A stretch of DNA of 64,000 bases from an uncultured Pelagibacteraceae bacterium (GTDB lineage Bacteria > Pseudomonadota > Alphaproteobacteria > Pelagibacterales > AG-422-B15), in NCBI GenBank assembly GCA_902571005.1, contig CACGAG010000003.1, positions 62,001 through 126,000 of the forward strand, read 5' to 3'. A program made the translations under genes and the position numbers. The notes under the pieces were generated by a model. That model did not search any database, was not told the origin of the DNA, and saw only the letters and a program-made list of their open reading frames with translations. Positions 30,456 through 38,220 of this stretch are shown piece after piece (position 1 is the first letter of the stretch; every line of letters starts with the position of its first letter).

Positions 30456-31343
30456 TTAAAACCCACTTGCTTTAACATTTAGTGTTGTAGAGACAACTCT
30501 AATCTTATTTTCACGTTTAACTGGTTCATACAATCTTTCAGCAACGGATGTATACTCAAAATAGTTAGAGGAGTTATTTTTAAAAGAACTATTACCACTT
30601 AGAGGCACAACATAGCTTATATTTGCAAATGTGCCATCACCTGTTTTATTGTCATCGATATATCCAATTTCTAAATCGAGGTTGTTACCAATTAGATTAA
30701 GACCGTACTTCTCTCCTTCTAATTCATAGGAACCAGCTCCATTTTCAAATTCAAATAATCCTGCAAATAATCTCGCGTTTGCTTTAATAGGTAAATGATA
30801 ATCAAGTCGCATATCCCATCCGTCCATTGCCTCTTCATCTTTACCTGTAGAAACTGTTTCGATACCTGATGTGGCATCATAAATATTAGATCTCAAATCA
30901 AAAACACTACTTATTACCTCAAGGCCTGCTCCATTTCTCTGATGTGAGTCATCAAATGCATAATCAAAAAATAAATTTAATCCAAATATAACTTTTTCAT
31001 CATTGAGGCGAGTTCTATGTCCAATCCCCAGGTTAATTGTTTGGTCATTGTTATGAAGGTTTAGAGAGTTCTGATTAAATATTGCGCTATTACCATACTC
31101 AGAAATCATGTTTACATTAGTAAGTGAGATTGTTGGCTTAAAATGTTCCTGTACACCCAAATTTAAATCAAGATACTTCACTCTACTATTTTCTTCTAGT
31201 AATGAAGAGACACTTGTACCTAAGCTATTAGCTAGACCATTAAAATATGAAGTAACTCTATTTTCTAAATTAGAGGCACTTGAAATACCTATAAACAAAA
31301 AGATAACAAAGATTGAGCAAATATGGGTTTTAAAATTTCTCAT
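30456..31343 (-). CDS. Inverse-autotransporter (intimin/invasin-type) beta-barrel protein without passenger
   Basis: A 295-residue outer-membrane protein. A signal peptide covers about residues 1-23 (IFVIFLFIGISSA). The rest matches the inverse autotransporter beta-domain (PF11924 type): QTINLGIGHR, FGLNLFFDYAFDDSHQRNG, GAGLEV, MDGWDMRLDYHLP, LFAGLFEFENG and YGLNLIGNNLDLEIGYID follow in the order seen in intimin and invasin. After the barrel there are only about 45 residues, so the Ig-like passenger is absent. The gene is followed 3 bases later by a secreted protein. Confidence 0.8.
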   Translation of the reverse strand: MRNFKTHICSIFVIFLFIGISSASNLENRVTSYFNGLANSLGTSVSSLLEENSRVKYLDLNLGVQEHFKPTISLTNVNMISEYGNSAIFNQNSLNLHNNDQTINLGIGHRTRLNDEKVIFGLNLFFDYAFDDSHQRNGAGLEVISSVFDLRSNIYDATSGIETVSTGKDEEAMDGWDMRLDYHLPIKANARLFAGLFEFENGAGSYELEGEKYGLNLIGNNLDLEIGYIDDNKTGDGTFANISYVVPLSGNSSFKNNSSNYFEYTSVAERLYEPVKRENKIRVVSTTLNVKASGF

Positions 31344-31401
31344 AAAATATGATTATATCCAAAATATACGTAATAGCACTGATAAAAATTATCTAAACAT
31401 T

Positions 31402-31489
31402 TGGTGGCCTCACCCGGACTCGAACCGGGACGGGAATAAATCCCAAAGGATTTTAAGTCCTTTGCGTCTACCAATTCCGCCATGAGGCC
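31402..31489 (-). tRNA. tRNA-Leu (TAA anticodon)
   Basis: An 88-base class II tRNA with encoded CCA. The acceptor stem GGCCTCA pairs with TGAGGCC. The anticodon stem-loop AAGGA-CTTAAAA-TCCTT gives TAA. The variable arm is long and the T-arm contains GGTTCGAGTCC. It sits alone between the barrel gene and the rhodopsin terminator. Confidence 0.96.
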
Positions 31490-31545
31490 AATACAACAAT
31501 TTATAACTCTATGTGTAATTAAGTTCCAGAACTTTAACAATGGAT

Positions 31546-31569
31546 AAAAAAAAGGGGCCCGAGGGCCCC
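31546..31569 (-). terminator. Rho-independent terminator of the rhodopsin gene
   Basis: In the minus-strand sense a GC-only stem GGGGCCC (31563-31569) and GGGCCCC (31554-31560), closed by a tiny loop, is followed by a run of eight U (31546-31553). It lies about 27 bases after the rhodopsin stop. The other strand also carries a U-rich tail, so it may work weakly in both directions. Confidence 0.9.
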
Positions 31570-31595
31570 TTCTTTATTATTTATTTCGCAGTTAA

Positions 31596-32288
31596 TTAGT
31601 TGCTGTCTGATACTGCAGCTACATAAATAGCCATACCAAATGCAATTTTATTAACAAAGTCTGCAAGGTTATAGATTAAGTTCAATGAACCAGCGTCTAC
31701 GCCGCCACCGAAATAACCCACAGCATAACCAATTGGATAAATTGCCCATCCTACTGTAACAATTAATCTCAATGCGTTAAATGCAGTCTGACCAGCAGCG
31801 TTTCCACTACCAGCACTTGCCTTGCTTGCTTCACCTGCAAAAACCTCGTAGATGATATATAACCATCCAGCCATACCTATTACGAAGGCTAGAGTTACAT
31901 TCATCGCTCCAGTTTCACCCATGTAACCGAAGACAAGCATAATAATTGATGCAATTAATAGTCTCCAGAAAAGGCTTGAAGCAACAGCCGTCATCGCTGC
32001 AAGAATTACATAGAATTCTACAATTTGTAGAGGCACAGTAATCAACCAGTCAATGTAACGAAGGACTGTTGGTGAGTCACCAGTAGCAACCCATACGCCT
32101 CTCATGTAGAAGTAGTGCCACGCCGCAATACCAGTAACCAAACCAGCTACTGTAAGGGACGTTTTCCATTTAGCTGCTACACGATCTCTTTCAAGAAAGA
32201 AGAAAGCAGTAGCTGCAACCATGGCCATAGAGATCAACCAAAACGAAATCGCAACGTGATCTCCGGGATTTAGCATTAATACTTTCAT
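31596..32288 (-). CDS. Proteorhodopsin, blue-absorbing type
   Basis: Light-driven outward proton pump in the inner membrane, seven helices with retinal. The 230 residues align with green proteorhodopsin at a constant offset of 17: His58 (75), Asp80 as counter-ion/acceptor (97), Glu91 as donor (108) and the retinal lysine Lys214 (231). The spectral tuning residue is Gln88 (105), the blue-type state. Unlike the reference protein there is no N-terminal signal peptide; it starts MKVLMLNPGDHVAISFW. An AAGGGG ribosome-binding site precedes the ATG and a strong terminator follows. No carotenoid or retinal genes are nearby. Confidence 0.97.
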   Translation of the reverse strand: MKVLMLNPGDHVAISFWLISMAMVAATAFFFLERDRVAAKWKTSLTVAGLVTGIAAWHYFYMRGVWVATGDSPTVLRYIDWLITVPLQIVEFYVILAAMTAVASSLFWRLLIASIIMLVFGYMGETGAMNVTLAFVIGMAGWLYIIYEVFAGEASKASAGSGNAAGQTAFNALRLIVTVGWAIYPIGYAVGYFGGGVDAGSLNLIYNLADFVNKIAFGMAIYVAAVSDSN

Positions 32289-32347
32289 GTTTATTTTCCC
32301 CTTAATTTTATAAAATTAGGCAATTATTATTGAGAATCCTTCTTAAG

Positions 32348-32375
32348 TAAATATTAAAAAAATAATAATAATCAA
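32348..32375 (-). promoter_or_regulatory. Weak candidate promoter for the rhodopsin gene
   Basis: On the minus strand TTGATT (32370-32375) is separated by 16 bases from TATTTA (32348-32353), about 60 bases upstream of the ATG. The whole gap is very AT-rich, so such matches arise easily by chance. Confidence 0.3.
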
Positions 32376-32412
32376 TTAAATCAATTATTTAGGGTTTTGT
32401 GGATAAAAATTA

Positions 32413-33135
32413 CTAATACTTTGTATCATAATTTTTAACTAATTCCTTTAATTCTGCATCACATTTTGACAGCTGATCGTCGCTTGTAGCACGCATAACA
32501 ATTGATGTTCCAAATCTATTTTCCTTGCTAAATGGATAACTACCTATTTCCACAGAACTATATTTTGCTTGAAGGTTAGTGAGTATCTCAGCAACGTTAC
32601 TTTCAGGTGTAAAAATATCGACTGATTTAGATTTTACCACATCTCCTTTCTTAAGGAATTGACGAGCTCCTTCCAACATGCCTTGCATAATTCCTGGTAT
32701 ACCCGCCAAAACAAATACATTGTCCATTTTAAATCCTGGCGCTCTGCTGACTGGATTTTCAATGAGCTCTGAGCCAATAGGCATTTTTGTCATCTTCATT
32801 CGAGCTTCTGTGAGCTCTCCATCTTTATAATACTCTTTTAGTATTGAGAGCGCTCCCTGATTTATTTCCAAATCAACAGAAAATGCTTTAGCTATTGACT
32901 CTGAAGTGATGTCGTCGTGCGTTGGTCCAATTCCACCAGTGGTGAACACGTAGTCATAAGTTTTTCTTAAATGGTTAACTGTCTCAACAATTACATCCTC
33001 TTCGTCACGAATTACCCTGACTTCTGTTAATTGAATACCTATTTCGTTCAACCAATTTGCAAGATATGATAGATTCTTATCTTGTGTACGGCCTGATAAA
33101 ATTTCATTACCTATAATAATTAATGATGCTTTCAT
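32413..33135 (-). CDS. CinA-like molybdopterin-binding domain protein
   Basis: A 240-residue stand-alone MoCF_biosynth (CinA N-terminal) domain. The family start IIIGNEILSGRTQDKNLSYL and the TTGGIGPTHDDITSE motif are clear. Proteins of this type share the molybdopterin-binding fold; in full-length CinA this domain has been linked to ADP-ribose pyrophosphatase activity. The C-terminal nicotinamide-mononucleotide deamidase domain is missing, as in many alphaproteobacteria. It is divergent from sfsA with a 6-base gap. Confidence 0.85.
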   Translation of the reverse strand: MKASLIIIGNEILSGRTQDKNLSYLANWLNEIGIQLTEVRVIRDEEDVIVETVNHLRKTYDYVFTTGGIGPTHDDITSESIAKAFSVDLEINQGALSILKEYYKDGELTEARMKMTKMPIGSELIENPVSRAPGFKMDNVFVLAGIPGIMQGMLEGARQFLKKGDVVKSKSVDIFTPESNVAEILTNLQAKYSSVEIGSYPFSKENRFGTSIVMRATSDDQLSKCDAELKELVKNYDTKY

Positions 33136-33141
33136 AATCTT

Positions 33142-33843
33142 ATGTCAAAAAATTCTAAAAATTTCCTCACTGGTAAATTCATAAAGAGATATAAGAGATT
33201 TTTTGTAGATGTTCAACTTGATAGTAAAAAAATTGTCACAGCTCATTGTCCTAATACAGGCTCAATGATGGGGCTGCTCAAAAAAGATAATTTAGTCTAT
33301 TTAACAGAAGCAGATGACCCAAACCGAAAACTAAAATTTACTTTAGAGGCAATTCAATCAAACGGGGCTATGGTTGGAGTAAATACTCATCGAGCTAATC
33401 GAATTGTTGAAGAAGCAATAAGCAAAGGTAAAATTTCAGAGCTAGGAAAAATTGTATCATTCAAAAGAGAAGTTAAGTACGGACAAAATTCTAGAATTGA
33501 CTTCTTAGTTCACAAAAAAAATGAAGATATATATGTAGAAGTTAAAAATGTTACTTTATCGAGAGATAAATCAATTGCAGAATTTCCTGATGCAGTCACT
33601 GAAAGAGGACTAAAGCATTTAAATGAGCTTTCCACTCTACCAACAGAGTCTGTTAGATCTGTAATGCTTTTCTTAGTCCAAAGAGATGATTGCAGTAAGT
33701 TTAGGATTGCTGCAGATATTGATACTAAATATGCAGATACTTTTAAGAAAGTTAAAAAAATGGGTGTTGAGCCTATATGTTATGACTGTTCTTTTGATAG
33801 AAATGGTATAAGTGTAAATAAAAAAATTAAGATACTAAGTTGA
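33142..33843 (+). CDS. sfsA: SfsA family DNA-binding protein/nuclease-like protein
   Basis: A 233-residue SfsA family member. E. coli SfsA was named for stimulating maltose use; the family has an OB-like N-terminal domain and a restriction-endonuclease-like C-terminal domain. Visible landmarks are AHCPNTGSMMGL near residue 35, and EVKYGQNSRIDFLV with IYVEVKNVTLSRD, which contains nuclease-like acidic and lysine residues. The true function is unsettled. Its stop overlaps the map start by 4 bases, as in other alphaproteobacteria. Confidence 0.92.
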   Translation: MSKNSKNFLTGKFIKRYKRFFVDVQLDSKKIVTAHCPNTGSMMGLLKKDNLVYLTEADDPNRKLKFTLEAIQSNGAMVGVNTHRANRIVEEAISKGKISELGKIVSFKREVKYGQNSRIDFLVHKKNEDIYVEVKNVTLSRDKSIAEFPDAVTERGLKHLNELSTLPTESVRSVMLFLVQRDDCSKFRIAADIDTKYADTFKKVKKMGVEPICYDCSFDRNGISVNKKIKILS

Positions 33844-34610
33844 ATAACACAATTCATAGCTCAGATGATTTTGAGGGGATGCGTAAAGCAGGAAATCTTG
33901 CAGCATCTACGTTGGATCTTCTTGTTGAAAAAGTAAAACCTGGTGTTTCCACTGAAGAATTAGATAATATTGCATTTGATTATATAGTTCGTCATGGAGG
34001 CCTTATTGCCCCTTTATTTTATAAGGGTTATCCTAAATCAGTTTGTACTTCAATTAATCACGTAATATGTCATGGAATTCCTTCATCAAGAATTTTAGAA
34101 AATGGAGATATTGTGAATATCGATGTAACCGTAATTGTTGATGGTTGGCATGGCGATACAAGCCGCATGTTTCCTGTTGGAAAAATAAATGCTAAAGCAC
34201 AAAAATTAATTGATTGCACTTTTCATGCAATGCATGAAGGCATAAATGCTGCTCAACCTGATGCTACATTAGGTGATATTGGCAATGCCATTCAAACATA
34301 TGCTGAAAAACAAAACTACAGTATTGTTCGTGATTTTTGTGGTCATGGCCTAGGAAAAGTTTTTCATGAGTTTCCAAACATTCTTCACTACGGGGATAAA
34401 GGTAAAGGTGATAAAATTGAACCAGGAATGTTTTTTACAGTGGAGCCGATGATAAATTTTGGAAAATATGATGTTAGAATGTTAGGCGATGGTTGGACGG
34501 CTGTTACAAAAGATAAAAGTTTGTCAGCACAATTTGAGCATAGCATTGGCATTACCAACGATGGTGTAGAAATTTTTACAAAATCACCTGCTGGGCTTGA
34601 TAAACCGTAA
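33840..34610 (+). CDS. map: Methionine aminopeptidase, type I
   Basis: Removes the N-terminal Met from new proteins, a di-metal enzyme. All metal ligands are visible: Asp in NIDVTVIVDGWHGDTSRMF (two), His in FCGHGLGKVFHE, Glu in FFTVEPMIN and Glu in SAQFEHSIGI. The conserved substrate His is in NHVICHGIPS. Its 256 residues are typical of type Ia. Translationally coupled to sfsA through a 4-base overlap. Confidence 0.96.
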   Translation: MNNTIHSSDDFEGMRKAGNLAASTLDLLVEKVKPGVSTEELDNIAFDYIVRHGGLIAPLFYKGYPKSVCTSINHVICHGIPSSRILENGDIVNIDVTVIVDGWHGDTSRMFPVGKINAKAQKLIDCTFHAMHEGINAAQPDATLGDIGNAIQTYAEKQNYSIVRDFCGHGLGKVFHEFPNILHYGDKGKGDKIEPGMFFTVEPMINFGKYDVRMLGDGWTAVTKDKSLSAQFEHSIGITNDGVEIFTKSPAGLDKP

Positions 34611-34634
34611 ATTAAAGATTAAAAACATACTTAT

Positions 34635-35927
34635 ATGATCCCTCGTTATTCTAGAGCCGAGATGACTGACGTTTGGAGCTCTAACTCTAAATTTAAAATA
34701 TGGCTTGATATTGAACTCTATGCTTGCGAAGCCATGGAGAAATTAGGAACTGTTCCCAAGGGAACAAGTAAAAAAATTAGATCAAAAGCAAAGATTAATG
34801 AAAAGAGAATTGATCAAATTGAAAAAAAAGTGAAACACGATGTAATTGCTTTTTTAACAACAATTTCTGAATACGCGGGTCCACCTGCAAGATTTCTTCA
34901 CCAAGGGCTAACTTCTTCAGATATTTTAGATACAGCCTTTAATGTTCAACTAAAACAGTCCTCGGTCATTATTGATAAGGAACTATTAAATTTGCTAAAA
35001 TCATTAAAAAAGATTGCAATAAAACATAAGAACACTCCTTGCATTGGAAGAAGTCATGGGATTCATGCCGAACCCACAACCTTTGGAATTAAAATGGCAT
35101 CTTTTTATGCAGAATTTCAAAGGAACCATAAGCGTTTTTTAAAAGCAATCGAAGAAATAAATATATGTGCGATTTCAGGTGCAGTTGGCAATTATGCAAA
35201 TATTGATCCACGTGTTGAACAGCACGTCGCAAAAAAGTTAGGCATGAAAGCAGAAACGATTTCAACTCAAGTTATTCCAAGGGATCGTCACGCAGTATAT
35301 TTTAATACTCTTGCGGTAATTGCAAGTTCGATTGAACGTTTAGCTACCGAGATAAGACATTTGCAAAGAACTGAAGTTCTAGAAGTTGAAGAATTTTTTT
35401 CAAAAGGACAAAAAGGGTCATCAGCAATGCCTCATAAAAGAAACCCGGTTCTGACTGAAAATTTAACTGGACTGGCAAGACTGATTAGAGGTTATACGGT
35501 TCCTGCTTTAGAAAATATTACTCTTTGGCATGAAAGAGACATATCACATTCAAGTGTAGAGAGAATAATGGCGCCAGATGCAAATATTATAATCGACTTT
35601 GCACTTTCACGAATAAATAATGTGATATCAAATCTTGTTGTATATCCAAAAAATATGAAAACTAATTTAGATAGATTAAAAAAATTGCCAATGTCAGAAG
35701 GTTTAATGCTAGCAATGACACAAAAAGGTTTATCGCGAGAAAATGCATACAAGATAGTTCAACGTAATGCAATGGAAGTATGGAAAACGAATACAGATTT
35801 TGAGGTAATACTTAACAAAGATGAAGAATTAAAAAAATACCTAAGCAAAAAAGAAATATCAAAAATTTTAGATTTAAAACATGCCGCTCGCAGAACTGAC
35901 TATATTTTCAAAAAAGTTTTTAAGTAA
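34635..35927 (+). CDS. purB: Adenylosuccinate lyase
   Basis: Acts twice in purine synthesis: SAICAR to AICAR, and adenylosuccinate to AMP, each releasing fumarate. The fumarase-superfamily signature GSSAMPHKRNPV is present with the catalytic serine loop. Upstream are the TSSDILDTAFNVQL and GRSHGIHAEPTTFG motifs. Its 430 residues match the family. The rest of the purine genes follow about 650 bases on, after two small minus-strand genes. Confidence 0.96.
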   Translation: MIPRYSRAEMTDVWSSNSKFKIWLDIELYACEAMEKLGTVPKGTSKKIRSKAKINEKRIDQIEKKVKHDVIAFLTTISEYAGPPARFLHQGLTSSDILDTAFNVQLKQSSVIIDKELLNLLKSLKKIAIKHKNTPCIGRSHGIHAEPTTFGIKMASFYAEFQRNHKRFLKAIEEINICAISGAVGNYANIDPRVEQHVAKKLGMKAETISTQVIPRDRHAVYFNTLAVIASSIERLATEIRHLQRTEVLEVEEFFSKGQKGSSAMPHKRNPVLTENLTGLARLIRGYTVPALENITLWHERDISHSSVERIMAPDANIIIDFALSRINNVISNLVVYPKNMKTNLDRLKKLPMSEGLMLAMTQKGLSRENAYKIVQRNAMEVWKTNTDFEVILNKDEELKKYLSKKEISKILDLKHAARRTDYIFKKVFK

Positions 35928-35928
35928 T

Positions 35929-36168
35929 TTAGTTTGAATAGTAAATTGCGACTGCAAATAAACCAAAAATCAGCGCATAAGCACCTGCATAGTAAAATAC
36001 GACATAATTAGAACGATCAATCATATCCACTAAAGAAGCTTTCTTTTTACTAACTGATTTTTTCTTTGTTGATTTCTTAATAATCCTCTTTTTAGTAACT
36101 TGCTTCTTTTTTTTGGTTACTTTCTTTTTTACCGACTTTTTCTTTTTTTGGGCAAACTGATACTTCAT
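35929..36168 (-). CDS. Small protein with lysine-rich tail and one membrane helix
   Basis: A 79-residue protein. Residues 1-45 are dominated by lysine with Thr, Val and Ser in irregular KKK repeats. Residues 57-77 (YVVFYYAGAYALIFGLFAVAI) form a membrane helix. By the positive-inside rule the basic tail would be cytoplasmic, and it could contact nucleic acid or ribosomes; that is inference. No family is recognised. It lies 9 bases downstream of the zeta-inhibitor gene, so probably co-transcribed, and ends against purB on the other strand. Confidence 0.65.
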   Translation of the reverse strand: MKYQFAQKKKKSVKKKVTKKKKQVTKKRIIKKSTKKKSVSKKKASLVDMIDRSNYVVFYYAGAYALIFGLFAVAIYYSN

Positions 36169-36177
36169 AAAAAACTC

Positions 36178-36507
36178 TTATATGTTGTCTTTACCAATAA
36201 TTTCTTCTTTTGCTTGAAGTAAAAATTGATCCATACTTTGTCTTAATTCGTCGTCTGAAATTGAAATACCTTTATCGTCAAAATCCTTTCTAACCTTTCT
36301 GAAAACATCCATATCCCCGTCTTCTTCAAGATCTGATTTTACAACCTCTGCAAAATATTCTTCAACAGCCGGGCCTGATATGCCTAATTTTTCAGCTGCC
36401 CAAACACCTAAATACTTATTTCTACGGGCTAATATTTTAAACTCTAGTTCCTGGTCACGAGCAAACTTACCCTCGAAACCTTTTTTTCTCTCATCAAGTT
36501 TTTTCAT
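36178..36507 (-). CDS. F1-ATPase zeta-type inhibitor (DUF1476)
   Basis: Alphaproteobacterial DUF1476 protein, whose Paracoccus member (zeta subunit) blocks ATP hydrolysis by F1-ATPase. The 109 residues have the inhibitory N-terminal region (MKKLDERKKGFEGKFARDQE) and the family core ARRNKYLGVWAAEKLG, followed by a helical bundle. It would stop wasteful ATP hydrolysis when the proton gradient is low, which is relevant in a cell that also pumps protons by light. Its place beside purC is the usual alphaproteobacterial synteny. Confidence 0.9.
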   Translation of the reverse strand: MKKLDERKKGFEGKFARDQELEFKILARRNKYLGVWAAEKLGISGPAVEEYFAEVVKSDLEEDGDMDVFRKVRKDFDDKGISISDDELRQSMDQFLLQAKEEIIGKDNI

Positions 36508-36579
36508 GATTTTTTGTACTTTTGAATGAATTTAATTTAATTTAAGCACTTATCTTAACAAATATTTTTATTACCTGCA

Positions 36580-37299
36580 ATGAGATCATCTAAAACTTTA
36601 TATGAAGGTAAGGCTAAAAAAATTATTAAAGGGCCTAAAAAAAACACACTCATTCAAATTTTTAAAGACGATGCTACAGCCTATAATAAAAAGAAACATA
36701 AAATTTTTAAAGGCAAAGGCGTACTTAACAATCATATTTCTGCACACATAATGCAGTATCTTAAGTCAAAACGCATCCCAACACATTTTGAAGAAAAGCT
36801 GAATGACCGTGAGCAACTTATAAAAAAATGTGAAATTATTCCGGTTGAATTTGTTGTAAGAAATATTACAGCTGGTTCTATTGCGAAAAAATTAGGTATT
36901 AAAGAAGGATTAAAGCTTAAAAAACCTTTATTAGAATATTATTACAAAGAAGACAGTTTGGATGACCCAATGATTTCAAGAGACCACCTTATCACTTTTG
37001 GCTGGGCAACAAACTCTGAGCTGAAAAAAATAGATAAAATGTCTCTTCAAATTAATAAGCACTTAAGAAATCTTTTTTTTAAAAAGAATATCATACTTGT
37101 AGATTTCAAAATTGAATTCGGTAGACTCTCATCGAACCCCAAAAAAATTGTATTAGCTGATGAAATAAGTCCTGATTCTTGTCGATTATGGGATAAAAAA
37201 ACTAATAAGAAACTTGATAAGGATGTGTTCAGAAGAAACCTCGGCAGTTTATTAAGTGCATATGAGGAGGTTGCCTCAAGATTAGGAATCGTGCATTAA
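36580..37299 (+). CDS. purC: SAICAR synthetase
   Basis: Joins CAIR with aspartate using ATP in purine synthesis. The 239-residue protein has the N-terminal LYEGKAKKI motif, EFVVRNITAGSIAKKLGI in the middle and LADEISPDSCRLWDKKT near the C-terminus, all family signatures. It opens the purC-purS-purQ-purL run, with 6 bases to purS. Confidence 0.97.
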   Translation: MRSSKTLYEGKAKKIIKGPKKNTLIQIFKDDATAYNKKKHKIFKGKGVLNNHISAHIMQYLKSKRIPTHFEEKLNDREQLIKKCEIIPVEFVVRNITAGSIAKKLGIKEGLKLKKPLLEYYYKEDSLDDPMISRDHLITFGWATNSELKKIDKMSLQINKHLRNLFFKKNIILVDFKIEFGRLSSNPKKIVLADEISPDSCRLWDKKTNKKLDKDVFRRNLGSLLSAYEEVASRLGIVH

Positions 37300-37305
37300 A
37301 GTCTA

Positions 37306-37548
37306 ATGCTAGCCAAAATTCATATCACATTAAAAAAAGATGTACTTGATCCTCAAGGCTCAGTTATTGCAAATTCACTGAAATCCCTTGGATTCGACAA
37401 CGTTAATGATGTCAGACAGGGGAAATTCATAGAACTTGAAATCAACAGTAACAGTAAAGAGGAAGCTGAGAAGCAGTGTAATGATATGTGTGAAAAACTA
37501 TTGGCTAACTTAGTTATTGAAGACTACTCAGTAGAAATTGAAAATTAA
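37306..37548 (+). CDS. purS: FGAM synthase small subunit PurS
   Basis: An 80-residue protein that bridges PurL and PurQ and helps ammonia pass between them. The family features are the start AKIHITLKKDVLDPQGSVI and the LGFDNVNDVRQGKFIELEI stretch. It directly abuts purQ. Its presence matches the short PurL downstream, since organisms with long fused PurL lack PurS. Confidence 0.95.
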   Translation: MLAKIHITLKKDVLDPQGSVIANSLKSLGFDNVNDVRQGKFIELEINSNSKEEAEKQCNDMCEKLLANLVIEDYSVEIEN

Positions 37549-38220
37549 ATGAAGACACATGTAATTGTTTTCCCAGGTTCGAACTGCGACAGAGATGTAG
37601 CTGTTGCAATTCAAAATATTATTGGCTCTTCGCCTGAAATGGTTTGGCATAAAGACACGACAATAAATCAATCAGATTTGATTGTTGTTCCTGGTGGATT
37701 TTCTTACGGTGATTATTTACGATGTGGCGCGATGGCATCAACGTCACCTATCATGAAAAGTGTGATTGAAAATGCAAATAAAGGTGTGCCGGTAATGGGA
37801 ATTTGTAATGGATTTCAAATTCTTATTGAAAGTGGTCTTCTTCAAGGTGCACTAATGAGAAATAGTAGTTTAAGTTTTATATGTCGCGACATAATAATTA
37901 AACCAGCAAATACAAAAACCATATTTACTAATAAATCTACTATTTCGAAAATGCCAATAGCTCACAACGAAGGAAATTATTTTGCTAACAGTAATCAGAT
38001 AAAAGAAATAGAAGATAACGATCAAATTGCCTTCCAATACTGTGACGAAAATGGAGATATTAATGCCTATTCAAATCCAAATGGATCAATAAATAATATT
38101 GCCGGGGTGTTCAACAAAAGCAAAAATGTACTAGGTATGATGCCCCACCCCGAAAGAGCAGCTGAAAGCATTCATGGGTGTGATGATGGAAGAAATATTT
38201 TTGAAAGTCTTCTAAGTTAA
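37549..38220 (+). CDS. purQ: FGAM synthase glutaminase subunit PurQ
   Basis: Class I glutamine amidotransferase releasing ammonia for PurL. The nucleophile cysteine is in [13 protein letters not shown] and the His-Glu pair in [10 protein letters not shown]. The start [16 protein letters not shown] is typical. Its 223 residues are normal. The stop overlaps the purL start by one base. Confidence 0.97.
   Translation: MKTHVIVFPGSNCDRDVAVAIQNIIGSSPEMVWHKDTTINQSDLIVVPGGFSYGDYLRCGAMASTSPIMKSVIENANKGVPVMGICNGFQILIESGLLQGALMRNSSLSFICRDIIIKPANTKTIFTNKSTISKMPIAHNEGNYFANSNQIKEIEDNDQIAFQYCDENGDINAYSNPNGSINNIAGVFNKSKNVLGMMPHPERAAESIHGCDDGRNIFESLLS

Noticed and set aside
31108-31485. Plus-strand 125-residue frame ending in HPDSNRDGNKSQ
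   Set aside because: Antisense of the barrel gene start and of tRNA-Leu; no independent coding support.
31340-31540. Minus-strand 66-residue frame with MAELVDAKDLKSFG and RPGSSPGEATK
   Set aside because: This is the well-known translation of a tRNA-Leu gene, which covers 31402-31489.
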